Source: Saprospiraceae bacterium
GTDB taxonomy: Bacteria; Bacteroidota; Bacteroidia; Chitinophagales; Saprospiraceae
Assembly: GCA_016714985.1 (NCBI GenBank)
Contig: JADKBS010000001.1
Coordinates: forward strand, 701,001-765,000
DNA: 64,000 nt
Direction of reading: 5' to 3'
The notes under the pieces were generated by a model. The model had not been told where the DNA came from. It saw only the letters and a program-made list of their open reading frames with translations, and made no database searches. The translations under genes were made by a program, and so were the position numbers. Shown in pieces: positions 1 through 8,029 of the stretch (position 1 is the first letter of the stretch; every line of letters starts with the position of its first letter).

Positions 1-599
1 AGAAGCTCTTTGGCAAAAACAACGGCATGGCCCTAGACCTCGGTATCCGGGCCGAACTCGGCAAGTTCGACCTTGCTGCCAGTGTGCTCGACCTCGGCAA
101 AATAACTTGGGACGAAGACGTGACGACCTATACCGCCACCCAAGCCTACACCTACGATGGCCTCGACTTCTCCGGCGCACTCACGGGTGATGACGTCGAG
201 TTCGGCGATGCGCTGGACACGCTGGAGGCCATCTTCCAAGTGCAGGAGTCCAGCGGCAGCTATGAAACCAAACTGACTCGCCGCATCTACGCCAGTGCCA
301 GCTACCAACTCACGGAACAGTTGACCCTGAGCGGCCTTTTTTATAATGAAAACTACCGTGATGAGCCGTTCTCTTCCTTTGCCGCAAGTGCCAATTTCCA
401 GCCTTTCGATAAATTGAACGTTGGCCTGACCTATGCCTTCAAGCAACCCGACAGCTACAATAATGTCGGCCTTAACCTTGCGCTCGCATTTGGCCCGGTT
501 CAGGTCTTCGGTGTCACCGACAATCTTTTTTCCTTGATAAATCCCGGCGATGCCAAGAACTACTCGGCGAGGGTGGGGGCGTCGGTGGCCATCAAGTAG
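1..599 (+). CDS. C-terminal part of DUF5723-like outer-membrane barrel protein (5' end outside window)
   Basis: The frame is open from the first bases to a TAG at 597-599, so the true start lies upstream and the ATG at 27 is only internal. About 199 residues are visible. They are rich in alternating hydrophobic and polar strands and end with GPVQVFGVTDN, then NPGDAKN and a last short strand, an arrangement I associate with DUF5723 proteins of Bacteroidota. Those are predicted outer-membrane barrels of unknown function. No T9SS sorting domain is visible. The stop codon abuts an inverted word-repeat array shared with the convergent thioredoxin gene. The family call rests on memory of the C-terminal pattern only. 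Confidence 0.6.
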   Translation, partial: KLFGKNNGMALDLGIRAELGKFDLAASVLDLGKITWDEDVTTYTATQAYTYDGLDFSGALTGDDVEFGDALDTLEAIFQVQESSGSYETKLTRRIYASASYQLTEQLTLSGLFYNENYRDEPFSSFAASANFQPFDKLNVGLTYAFKQPDSYNNVGLNLALAFGPVQVFGVTDNLFSLINPGDAKNYSARVGASVAIK

Positions 600-600
600 T

Positions 601-711
601 TTGATTAGTTTGATTTGTTCGAGGTGTTTGATGTGAAGTGCGGCCCATCAAACAAATCAAACCCATCAAACTATTCAAACTCCTCAAACAAATCAAACTC
701 TCCAAACAAAA
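601..711. repeat. Inverted array of TTTGATT/AATCAAA words between convergent genes
   Basis: The left part (601-634) repeats TTTGAT-type words; the right part (646-710) repeats the complementary ATCAAA words six or more times with variable 2-4 nt spacers. The two halves can pair as an imperfect long hairpin. It fills the whole gap between two convergent stop codons and could act as a bidirectional terminator. Confidence 0.7.
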
Positions 712-712
712 C

Positions 713-1267
713 CTACTTCCACTTAATATTGCACCCCCCACTAGGGTATTGCTTCGCAACGGGCGATTCGCCAGCCAACACAGCATCGAGGGCGGCACGG
801 AGGTCACGGCCAGTGAGCGGTAGGTCGTTCTTGGGGCGGGAGTCATCGAGGCGGCCACGGTAGGCGAGCTGCATTTTTTCATCGAAAACATAAAAATCGG
901 GCGTACAAGCGGCATCATAAGCCTTGGCCACTTCCTGCGTTTCATCGTAGAGATACGGGAATGGGTAGCCGACTTCGGCTGCCAGTTCCTTCATCTTGTC
1001 GGGGGCATCGGCGGGGTAGTTCTCCACATCGTTGGAACTGATGGCCACGAATCCCACGCCCTTTGGAAGGTAGTCATTTGCCATCCGTACGATTTCAGGG
1101 TTCACGTGTATGACGTAGGGGCAATGGTTACAACTGAAGATGATGACGGTCGCATTTTCGCCAGCGATGTCGTGCAGGGAGAGCGTTTTACCAGAAACGG
1201 TATCGGGCAGCTTGAAGTCAGGAGCCGCCGTGCCGAGGGGCAGCATATTGGATTCGGTGAAGGCCAT
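713..1267 (-). CDS. Thioredoxin-fold redoxin (AhpC/TSA-like)
   Basis: A 184-residue cytoplasmic protein without a signal peptide. The N-terminal half has the redoxin layout: GTAAPDFKLPD followed by a strand and the active-site SCNHCPYV, a CxxC with Cys46 and Cys49. The cis-Pro region is in CTPDFYVFDE, and RGRLDDSRPKND follows. Proteins of this type (thioredoxin family, about 180-200 residues) reduce disulfides or peroxides; the substrate cannot be told from sequence. The gene is monocistronic: word arrays lie on both sides and a TACCTTTG -7 element sits about 50 nt upstream. The ATG at 1267 gives a start typical of the family. Confidence 0.85.
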   Translation of the reverse strand: MAFTESNMLPLGTAAPDFKLPDTVSGKTLSLHDIAGENATVIIFSCNHCPYVIHVNPEIVRMANDYLPKGVGFVAISSNDVENYPADAPDKMKELAAEVGYPFPYLYDETQEVAKAYDAACTPDFYVFDEKMQLAYRGRLDDSRPKNDLPLTGRDLRAALDAVLAGESPVAKQYPSGGCNIKWK

Positions 1268-1315
1268 TTTTATAACAGTTGACGGTTAACGGCGGACGGT
1301 TGACGGACGCCGAGG

Positions 1316-1323
1316 CAAAGGTA
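1316..1323 (-). promoter_or_regulatory. Predicted -7 element of the thioredoxin gene
   Basis: On the minus strand the bases read TACCTTTG, a perfect match to the Bacteroidota -7 consensus TAnnTTTG, about 50 nt before the ATG. No clear TTG was found at the -33 distance. Confidence 0.45.
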
Positions 1324-1332
1324 GGAGTTTTG

Positions 1333-1587
1333 AGTCGGCAGTTCGGCAGTGGGCAGTCAGTGGGCAGTTCATTAGTCATTTAGTCAGTGAACGTCTTTCG
1401 GACGAGAATATTCGTTTTTCTGTGTCACGCAACGCCGCCACGAACGCAACGCTTTGATAATTAAGATGTTGCGCTCGTGGCGGCGTTGCGTGACACAGTT
1501 TTTGAACACCCCCCCTTCGGACTAAACGACTTTTAGGCTTTAAGACTGACTGCCAACTGCCGACTGCCGAACTGCCGAACTGCCGAC
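1333..1587. repeat. Nested inverted repeat filling the 326-bp gap 1268-1593
   Basis: The outer arms are words of the type GTCGGCAGTTCGGCAG (from 1333) and their complement (1548-1587, several CTGCCGA units). The inner arms are a 31-bp stem, 1420-1450 paired with 1468-1498, with one mismatch and a 17-nt loop. The gap has no gene. It follows the OmpA gene and precedes the thioredoxin gene on the minus strand, so a terminator or mobile-repeat role is possible. Confidence 0.7.
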
Positions 1588-1593
1588 TTTCTC

Positions 1594-2703
1594 TTACTCA
1601 GTTTGCAACACAATAAACTCCACCCGTCTGTTCATCTGGCGGCCTTGGGCGGTGGTGTTGTCGGCGACGGGCTGTGCGCTGCCGCATCCCTTGAAGCGGG
1701 TGCGAACGGTAGGGATGCCATTCCCGGCCAGGTATTCCGCAACGGCTTTGGCCCTTTTCTCCGAAAGGGTTTGGTTGTGCTCATCGTCGCCGATGCTGTC
1801 CGTGTGGCCGCAGATTTCGATAGCCAATTGCGGGTTTTCCCGCATGATTTTCAATAGTTTTTTCAATTCTACAAAAGAGCGGGGCATGAGTTCCGAGCGG
1901 TCGTGTTCGAAGTAGATATCGCGCAGCGGCACAGCCTTGCCGGGTACGAGCGGGATATTGGAAAGGTCGTCGTCGGGGACGGGTATGGGAAGTATGGGGG
2001 GTATTTTTTTCACTAACACATCCTCAATGTAGTAGTAGCCGAAAGGCAGGCTGCCGCTTTCACCGGGCTTGGTGAGTGTGAGGCTGTCTGGGAAAAAATT
2101 GCCGATAACGAGGTATTCCGCTTCTGTTTCTGCGATGAACTTGCCAGCGACTTTCATCCAGCGGTTGTTGCCATCCAAGATGTCTTCGCCGAATACCTGT
2201 GCCGTCCGGTTCAGTACGCCGTCAGTAATTTCTTCCAGTTTTTCCTTTGAAAAATAAAAGCCCAGGTTGTTGGTGCGCAGCGATTTGGGAAGGTGGCTGA
2301 CCCACATTTCTGCTGTATAGCTTTGGCCAAGCACGAGCGGCTCGCTCAGTTGTATCTGGATGTACTCCCGGCAATGCGGCTTACCTTGTGAGCAGCCGTA
2401 GGTGGTAATACCCACCATTGACAGCCCAGTGCGGGGCACTCGTTTCCCGAAGCCTTTTTCCTCCCAGTGTTCGGGCACCCGTACTTTTGGGCCGAACACA
2501 TCGGGGCTGGCGTTGCTGGCCGACGACCAGTATTTCATCACGTTGGTAAAATGTTCGCCTTTGTAAAACCAGCCGATGGGCGGGGAAGAGTACAGTTCGA
2601 AGCTGGGGTTGGGAATGATGTTCTCCTGCTCGTTGGCCGCCGTTTGGGCGGTGAGCCATTGACAACCTAAAAGGAGTACCGGCAGGATGCAATTAAGTTT
2701 CAT
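1594..2703 (-). CDS. OmpA-family outer-membrane/peptidoglycan-binding protein
   Basis: A 369-residue precursor with a Sec signal peptide (about residues 1-20, cut near AQTA). Residues about 25-235 form a strand-rich domain ('NPSFE' start, then GYYYIEDV) resembling the carbohydrate-binding-like N-domains of such Bacteroidota proteins. Residues about 260-369 are a complete OmpA C-terminal domain: IYFEHDRSELMP, then ICGHTDSIGDDEHNQTLSEK and a closing NRRVEFIV. The domain binds peptidoglycan and anchors the outer membrane. The start ATG at 2703 directly gives the signal peptide. Gene order is unremarkable; the gene is flanked by word-repeat arrays and is probably transcribed alone. Confidence 0.85.
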   Translation of the reverse strand: MKLNCILPVLLLGCQWLTAQTAANEQENIIPNPSFELYSSPPIGWFYKGEHFTNVMKYWSSASNASPDVFGPKVRVPEHWEEKGFGKRVPRTGLSMVGITTYGCSQGKPHCREYIQIQLSEPLVLGQSYTAEMWVSHLPKSLRTNNLGFYFSKEKLEEITDGVLNRTAQVFGEDILDGNNRWMKVAGKFIAETEAEYLVIGNFFPDSLTLTKPGESGSLPFGYYYIEDVLVKKIPPILPIPVPDDDLSNIPLVPGKAVPLRDIYFEHDRSELMPRSFVELKKLLKIMRENPQLAIEICGHTDSIGDDEHNQTLSEKRAKAVAEYLAGNGIPTVRTRFKGCGSAQPVADNTTAQGRQMNRRVEFIVLQTE

Positions 2704-2791
2704 GTTGGTCTTAAAATCTGGCGATGGTGACGCTTGATTGCTTGATTAACGCCCATTTGCCCTCACGCAGTTTTCGTTGGCCCATTTTTAA

Positions 2792-2948
2792 TCAATGGTT
2801 CGTGAGGTTTCTGGTTTCAGGGAGTACCTGCAAAAATCAATTTTGCTTATGTTGATTTGCAATTGCGCCCTTTCTAAAAATGATAGACATATCCAATTGA
2901 ACACGAAACCTCCGTGAAACCTGAAACCTGAAACCTTCACGAACCATT
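2792..2948. repeat. Inverted word repeat (GGTTTC/GAAACC type)
   Basis: The left arm 2792-2820 (CAATGGTTCGTGAGG followed by GTTTC words) pairs with the right arm 2919-2948 (GAAACCTGAAACC words, then TTCACGAACCATTG). The arms are near-perfect over about 29 bp. The roughly 100-nt interior has no recognisable gene. Confidence 0.7.
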
Positions 2949-2955
2949 GTGAATA

Positions 2956-3105
2956 TTACCCGATGAGATGAGCCACCCAGCTAAAGCTTTTTACGATGAT
3001 AAAAATAACGAGGATGCTCAACAAAAGTAACACAAAAAACACGCCCAATACGACGGGCCATGCGCTGCCGCCGTGCTTGCCTTCTTGGTAATGTTCCTGG
3101 AGCAT
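2956..3105 (-). CDS. Small single-pass membrane protein (49 aa)
   Basis: The ORF ATG 3105 to TAA 2956 encodes 49 residues: a charged N-terminus (MLQEHYQEGKHGG), one strong membrane helix (PVVLGVFFVLLLLSILVIFIIV) and a short tail. A second frame immediately upstream encodes a plausible N-terminus (MKNTPVETAPKEFKYLDK), and restoring one A at about 3105 would join them into a protein of about 67 residues. So the gene may start at 3158 with a one-base indel in the A-run. Function unknown. The hydrophobic helix and the codon pattern argue that it is real; no homologue family is recognised. Confidence 0.5.
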   Translation of the reverse strand: MLQEHYQEGKHGGSAWPVVLGVFFVLLLLSILVIFIIVKSFSWVAHLIG

Positions 3106-3593
3106 TTATCGAGGTACTTGAATTCCTTGGGGGCTGTTTCAACAGGCGTATTTTTCATGCTACGGTTTGTTTTCAAAAAGCGCACCTTTAAACTATTGCA
3201 CCAAAGGTGCAAAGCGGGCTACTATTCACTTCGTAAAAATAGGAAACTGCCATTGACCCGCCCCTAAATTTGTTGAAAACAAAAGAAAAGCCCAATTCCC
3301 GCTTGGTTTCCCGCCGCACTTGGGTTACCTTTGCGCCGCTTTTGAGGAAGGGTAGGTTTTTGTAGGATTAGGAAATTGGTTGAATTTAGGAAATTTAGTT
3401 GCAACTCATTGATTGTCAATTTATTTCTCTCCTTCACGGCTTTCAGTTCTCCATCAAAAAAACAAGACTTCATCAAAACGAGTGTTCACTGGTGGCTTGC
3501 GCCAACGATGCTGTAAAGCCGACCTTGGGTCGAAAACCGCATTTGAGACGTAATCTGCTATATTGTTAACCATTTAAAAAAACATTTGTCAAA
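3106..3593. other. 488-bp gene-poor region upstream of rpsA
   Basis: Apart from the possible N-terminal extension of the small membrane protein (to 3158) and a predicted promoter at 3303-3333, I see no gene here. The long distance from that promoter to the rpsA ATG gives a leader of about 250 nt, which could hold a regulatory structure. Confidence 0.4.
3303..3333 (+). promoter_or_regulatory. Predicted housekeeping promoter of rpsA
   Basis: A TTG at 3303-3305 and TACCTTTG at 3326-3333, separated by 20 nt, match the Bacteroidota primary sigma pattern (TTTG near -33, TAnnTTTG near -7). The strand and position fit rpsA. Confidence 0.55.
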
Positions 3594-5519
3594 ATGCCAG
3601 ACGCAAAAAAGACGAATGATGAAATCGAAGAGACGGACATCCTGCTCGGCGATGACACAGCCGTAGAAACGGCAACTTTAGCAATTGAAGAAGAACTCGA
3701 ACGGGAAGTAGTGCCCATGGAGGAACTGCTTGCCAATACAGGTTCATTCGACGACTTCAACTGGGAGGCAGCCAACAAGCATGGCGTTGCCTATACCCAA
3801 GAAGAGCGCCAGCGCTTTACGGAAAGGTACGACGAAACCCTCAGTTCTTTGCTCGAAAACGAAATCGTAGAGGCTACGGTTACCTCTATCACCAGCGGTG
3901 ATGTGGTACTTGACCTCAACTTCAAGTCTGACGGCCTCGTGTCCGTCGGTGATTTCAAAGACATGCCCGACCTCAAGCCGGGCGACAAAGTGGCGGTCTA
4001 TGTGGAGCGCCAAGAAGACGAGAAAGGCCAGCTTGTACTTTCCCGCCGCAAGGCCAAGTTGCTGAAGGCATGGGAGTCACTGAAAGATTCTTTCGAGAAC
4101 GGCACCATCATCCGTGGTACGGTCATCAGCAAGACCAAAGGCGGTCTTATCGTTGACTGCAACGGCTTGGAGACCTTCCTTCCTGGCTCGCAGATTGACA
4201 TCAAGCCTATCATTGACTACGATCAGTTCGTGGGCAAACAGATGGAGTTCAAAGTGGTAAAAATCAACGAGACCATTAAGAACGCCGTTGTATCGCACAA
4301 AGCCCTTATCGAGAGCGACCTCGCCGAGCAGCGTGACGCCATCATTGGCCGCCTCGAAAAAGGTCAGGTACTCGAAGGTCTCGTCAAGAACATCACCGAC
4401 TTCGGTGCGTTCCTCGACCTTGGCGGTGTGGACGGTCTGCTCTACATCACCGATATCTCTTGGGGCCGCATCAACCATCCGGGCGAGGTGCTTCACCTCA
4501 ACCAGAAAATCAACGTGGTGGTGCTCGACTTCGACGAGAACAAGAAGCGCATCTCCCTCGGCCTCAAGCAATTGCAGCCGCACCCATGGGAAGTCCTCTC
4601 TGCCAATATCAAGGAGGGCGATACCATCAAGGGCAAGGTGGTGAACGTGGAAGACTACGGCGCATTCCTCGAAGTGATGCCGGGCGTGGAAGGTCTTATA
4701 CACGTTTCCGAAGTATCTTGGGGCAACCAGCAAATCAACGCCAAGGATTACTTCAAAATGGGCGCTGAACTGGAAGCCAAGGTCGTTACTATTGACCGTG
4801 ACGAGCGCAAGATGTCACTCTCCATCAAACAATTGACCAACGACCCATGGGAAGCCCTCAGCGAGCGATTCCCGGTTGGCAGCCGCCACAAGGTGAAGGT
4901 GAAAAACCTCACACAGTACGGCGTATTTGTAGAACTGGAAGACGGCATCGGTGGTATGATTCACATCTCCGACCTCTCTTGGACGAAGCGCTACTCGCAC
5001 CCGTCCGAGTTTACGAAGGTGGGCGCTGAGATTGACGCCATCGTACTCGAAGTTGACAAGGACAACCGCAAGCTCTCCCTCGGTCACAAACAGACGGAAG
5101 AGAACCCTTGGGATACTTTCGAGAACGTGTTCCCGGTTGGTTCCTACCACGAGGGCACCATCGTCCGCAGGGACGACCGTGGCGCCATCGTACAACTACC
5201 GCACGGCTTGGAGGCATTTGCTCCCATCAAGCACCTGAAAAAAGAGGACAACTCCACCGCTGGGTTGGAAGAGGTGCTGATTTTCAAGGTCATCGAATTC
5301 AATCGTGACGACAAGCGCCTCCTCGTTTCCCACACCCGTTACCTCGACGACGTACGCCGTGAGGCCGACGAAACGGTGAAGAAAGAGAAGGACAAGGAAG
5401 TAGAGGAAGTCCGCCAGACCGTTAAGAAACAACAAGCCACCGTTGAGCGCTCGACGCTCGGTGACCTGGATGTTTTCAGCCAACTGAAGGAGCAACTTGG
5501 CGAAGACAAAGCCGAGTAA
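3594..5519 (+). CDS. rpsA: 30S ribosomal protein S1
   Basis: A 641-residue protein with an acidic N-terminal leader (about residues 1-85) and six S1 OB-fold repeats (about 88-160, 175-245, 258-330, 345-420, 430-505, 515-590). The central repeats carry the RNA-binding signature, e.g. ITDFGAFLDL with DISW, VEDYGAFLEV with EVSW, LTQYGVFVEL with DLSW. A charged coiled tail ends in QLKEQLGEDKAE. S1 binds mRNA and brings it to the 30S subunit. The length is slightly above the E. coli protein because of the acidic leader, as usual in Bacteroidota. The gene stands alone between a promoter and a strong terminator. Confidence 0.97.
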   Translation: MPDAKKTNDEIEETDILLGDDTAVETATLAIEEELEREVVPMEELLANTGSFDDFNWEAANKHGVAYTQEERQRFTERYDETLSSLLENEIVEATVTSITSGDVVLDLNFKSDGLVSVGDFKDMPDLKPGDKVAVYVERQEDEKGQLVLSRRKAKLLKAWESLKDSFENGTIIRGTVISKTKGGLIVDCNGLETFLPGSQIDIKPIIDYDQFVGKQMEFKVVKINETIKNAVVSHKALIESDLAEQRDAIIGRLEKGQVLEGLVKNITDFGAFLDLGGVDGLLYITDISWGRINHPGEVLHLNQKINVVVLDFDENKKRISLGLKQLQPHPWEVLSANIKEGDTIKGKVVNVEDYGAFLEVMPGVEGLIHVSEVSWGNQQINAKDYFKMGAELEAKVVTIDRDERKMSLSIKQLTNDPWEALSERFPVGSRHKVKVKNLTQYGVFVELEDGIGGMIHISDLSWTKRYSHPSEFTKVGAEIDAIVLEVDKDNRKLSLGHKQTEENPWDTFENVFPVGSYHEGTIVRRDDRGAIVQLPHGLEAFAPIKHLKKEDNSTAGLEEVLIFKVIEFNRDDKRLLVSHTRYLDDVRREADETVKKEKDKEVEEVRQTVKKQQATVERSTLGDLDVFSQLKEQLGEDKAE

Positions 5520-5543
5520 CCTACTAGTATTTCCATAAATGAT

Positions 5544-5575
5544 AATCCCCGGTTCGCATGGTCGAGCCGGGGATT
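5544..5575 (+). terminator. Rho-independent terminator of rpsA
   Basis: The stem AATCCCCGG(TTCG) pairs with CGAGCCGGGGATT over a short loop and is followed by TTATTATTTC, 24 nt after the rpsA stop. Confidence 0.8.
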
Positions 5576-5683
5576 TATTATTTCATGCCAATTCAGAATT
5601 GCATTATCCCCGTTCAGCCTGTTATTACTTTTATTTCTATTAAAACCAATGATATATTTATCCCGCTAAACAGTTCACACCTA

Positions 5684-6556
5684 ATGTCCAAACTGGCTCA
5701 TCGTATTTACATCGGAACACTGGCGGGCATTGTTTTGCTCACTTTCTTGTTCTTGCTGATAAAGGGCATTCCCTACTATAGCACCCCCACTGAGGAGCGG
5801 TTCTACCACGCCGACCACGCTTTGTTCAAGCCGAGTGGAGTGTTTGGGCACGGGCTGGGGATAGTGGGCACCTTGCTGATACTGATAGGCGTGTTTGGTT
5901 ACCAGGCCAAAAAGCGTTTCCGCTGGCTCACCACCCGCTTTGGCAGGTTGAAATACTGGTTGGAGTTCCATATTTTCCTTTGCAGCCTTGGCCCGGTGAT
6001 GATACTGTTCCACACAGCGTTCAAGTTCGGCGGCATCGTGTCGGTCAGCTTCTGGAGCATGGTGGCAGTGGTGGCGAGCGGTATCATTGGCCGTTTCATC
6101 TATGTGCAAATACCCCGCACGATTGAGGGAAGGGAACTGAGCCTGCAAGAGCTACAAGGCATGAAGGCCAACCTGAGCGAGGTGCTCAACAATGCCTACC
6201 GGCTTAACAATGCAAGCGTTAAGGTCATTTTTTCGAGCATCCAGTCGCAGCCCTCAGCCATGAATGCCGGATTGTTGGGCAAAATGGTTAACCAATATTT
6301 TGAAGATAAAAAGACACTGCGCAATGTGCGGCAAACCCTTTTGGCCAATGAAGTGCCCAAGGGCGACGTGCGGCAGGTAGCGAAGCTCGTCGGCAACGAA
6401 ATTACCCTCAACCGTCGAATCGAGCGCCTGCAAATCATGCGCAAACTGTTCAGGTACTGGCATGTGGCACATTTGCCGTTTGCCCTTATCATGTTGATAA
6501 TCATGGTCATCCACGTCGTCGTCACCCTGATGATGGGGGCGAGGTGGGTGTTCTGA
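5684..6556 (+). CDS. Cytochrome b-like di-heme integral membrane protein
   Basis: The ATG at 5684 is preferred because the upstream ATG (5558) lies in the rpsA terminator. The protein has 290 residues with five membrane helices (about 8-30, 53-73, 90-112, 118-140, 258-284) and a cytoplasmic loop of about 110 residues between helices four and five. Two helices carry histidine pairs with 13 residues between them, His96/His110 and His263/His277. This is the bis-histidine spacing of cytochrome b-type di-heme proteins; His56 is a further candidate. It heads the row of cytochrome genes and would pass electrons between quinol or the oxidoreductase encoded next and the periplasmic cytochromes. The family is unnamed to me; the heme-ligand role is inference from spacing. 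Confidence 0.6.
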   Translation: MSKLAHRIYIGTLAGIVLLTFLFLLIKGIPYYSTPTEERFYHADHALFKPSGVFGHGLGIVGTLLILIGVFGYQAKKRFRWLTTRFGRLKYWLEFHIFLCSLGPVMILFHTAFKFGGIVSVSFWSMVAVVASGIIGRFIYVQIPRTIEGRELSLQELQGMKANLSEVLNNAYRLNNASVKVIFSSIQSQPSAMNAGLLGKMVNQYFEDKKTLRNVRQTLLANEVPKGDVRQVAKLVGNEITLNRRIERLQIMRKLFRYWHVAHLPFALIMLIIMVIHVVVTLMMGARWVF

Positions 6557-6622
6557 GTTTCGAGCTACACGTTACGAGCGGCTTCCAGCAACTCGTGACT
6601 CGTGACTCGTGACTCGAAACTG
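6555..6622. repeat. Inverted word repeat (CTCGTGACTCGTGACT type)
   Basis: The left arm (6555-6578) overlaps the stop codon of the upstream gene and pairs with CTCGTGA words repeated three times and closing with CTCGAAACTG (6592-6622). It fills the gap before the oxidoreductase gene. Confidence 0.6.
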
Positions 6623-6630
6623 ACCAAGCC

Positions 6631-8022
6631 ATGTTGATAGAACAAATCATCATTTACGGGAGCATCTTCCTGCTATGCTTTGTGGTCATCTGGTTTTATT
6701 TAAGGAAACAGAAAAAGACCACGCAGGCCACTGTCGCCAAGATTGAAAAGGCGAAGCAGGAAGGGGTATTTGAGCCGGTATCGCTGCACCCGGTCATAGA
6801 CCTCGGCACTTGCATCAAAAGCGGGGCCTGCATGGATGCCTGCCCGGAAAAGGACATTATCGGCATCGTGAACGGGCGGGCCACGCTCGTCAATGCCGCA
6901 GAGTGCGTGGGTCATGGTGCTTGTTTCCATGCCTGCCCGGTGGAGGCCATTTCGCTGGTCATCGGCACGGAGAAGCGGGGTGTTGACCTGCCGCACGTTT
7001 CCACGGAATATGAATCGAACATCCAGGGGGTTTACATCGCTGGCGAACTGGGTGGCATGGGCCTCATCAAAAACAGCATAGAACAGGGCGAGGCCGCTGT
7101 GAACGCCATCGCCAAGTCGCTCACCAAACGGGGCGGCACCAGCTACGACCTTGTCATCATAGGCGCTGGCCCGGCGGGTATTTCCGCATCGTTGACGGCC
7201 AAGAAGCATGGCCTGAACTTCCTGACCCTGGAGCAGGACTCGCTCGGCGGCACGGTAGCCAATTTTCCCCGCTCCAAAATAGTAATGACCGCCCCCGTGG
7301 ATTTGCCGCTTTATGGGAAAATCAAACTGTTCGATACCAGCAAATCGGAATTACTTGCGATTTGGAACGATGCGCTGTCTAAAAACGGCATCAGCATCCG
7401 GGAAAACACCAAAGTGGAAGGCATTCGGAGCAGTCAGCAAATGCGGGCGGCTCAGACTATACAAGAGAACACAAGGGTACAAGGTATCCAGATTGACGGC
7501 GATGTTTTTTATGTCCATACCAACCGGGGCGAGGAGTTCGTGACCAAGACCGTGCTGCTGGCCATTGGCCGCCGGGGCAGCCCCCGCAAGCTCGGCGTGC
7601 CGGGCGAGGGCATGGAAAAAGTGGCCTACCGCTTGCTTGAACCCGAAAACATCAGTGGCAAGCGAGTGGTCGTGGTGGGCGGCGGCGACTCGGCCATCGA
7701 AGCGGCTGTTTCATTGGCACAACAGAACTCCGTCATACTGAGCTATCGGGGCGATGCCTTCGCAAGGGTGAAGCCCAAGAACCGGGAGCGGCTGGAGACG
7801 GCCATGCAGGATGGCAAAGTGGATTTGAAGTTGAAATCAAATTTGGTCAATATTGACAATGAACTCGTGGAACTGGCGATGGAAGAAAACGGTGGAAAAC
7901 AAGCTGTGGGGAACGACCTTGTTTACATCTTTGCCGGCGGTGAGTTGCCCACGCAGTTCTTGGAAAAGGTGGGCATCCAGATCACGAAGCGGTTTGGATA
8001 CACGATGAAGAAGCATAGATAG
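6631..8022 (+). CDS. Membrane-anchored ferredoxin-flavin NAD(P) oxidoreductase
   Basis: A 463-residue protein. One membrane helix (about 7-25) is followed by a ferredoxin-like domain with two motifs, C61-x5-C67-x3-C71P and C92-x5-C98-x3-C102P. Each lacks the second cysteine of the usual CxxCxxCxxxCP (Ser64 and His95 stand there). Then comes a two-dinucleotide-binding flavoprotein like thioredoxin reductase/YpdA: FAD motif VIIGAGPAGISA (about 173), NAD(P) motif VVVVGGGDSAIEA (about 348), and a final FAGGELP segment. No redox CxxC is present, so it is not a thioredoxin reductase. It probably moves electrons between NAD(P)H and the adjacent cytochrome b or c proteins. The next gene starts 7 nt after its stop. 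Confidence 0.8.
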   Translation: MLIEQIIIYGSIFLLCFVVIWFYLRKQKKTTQATVAKIEKAKQEGVFEPVSLHPVIDLGTCIKSGACMDACPEKDIIGIVNGRATLVNAAECVGHGACFHACPVEAISLVIGTEKRGVDLPHVSTEYESNIQGVYIAGELGGMGLIKNSIEQGEAAVNAIAKSLTKRGGTSYDLVIIGAGPAGISASLTAKKHGLNFLTLEQDSLGGTVANFPRSKIVMTAPVDLPLYGKIKLFDTSKSELLAIWNDALSKNGISIRENTKVEGIRSSQQMRAAQTIQENTRVQGIQIDGDVFYVHTNRGEEFVTKTVLLAIGRRGSPRKLGVPGEGMEKVAYRLLEPENISGKRVVVVGGGDSAIEAAVSLAQQNSVILSYRGDAFARVKPKNRERLETAMQDGKVDLKLKSNLVNIDNELVELAMEENGGKQAVGNDLVYIFAGGELPTQFLEKVGIQITKRFGYTMKKHR

Positions 8023-8029
8023 CATTGAT

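Noticed and set aside
601..711. CRISPR array
   Set aside because: The word arrays look repetitive, but units are 7-10 bp with 2-4 nt spacers and inverted halves; CRISPRs need repeats of about 25-37 bp with unique spacers of similar length. No cas genes are present.
3264..3476. 70-codon minus-strand frame upstream of rpsA
   Set aside because: It has no recognisable domain, lies in the rpsA promoter region and has an unremarkable composition.
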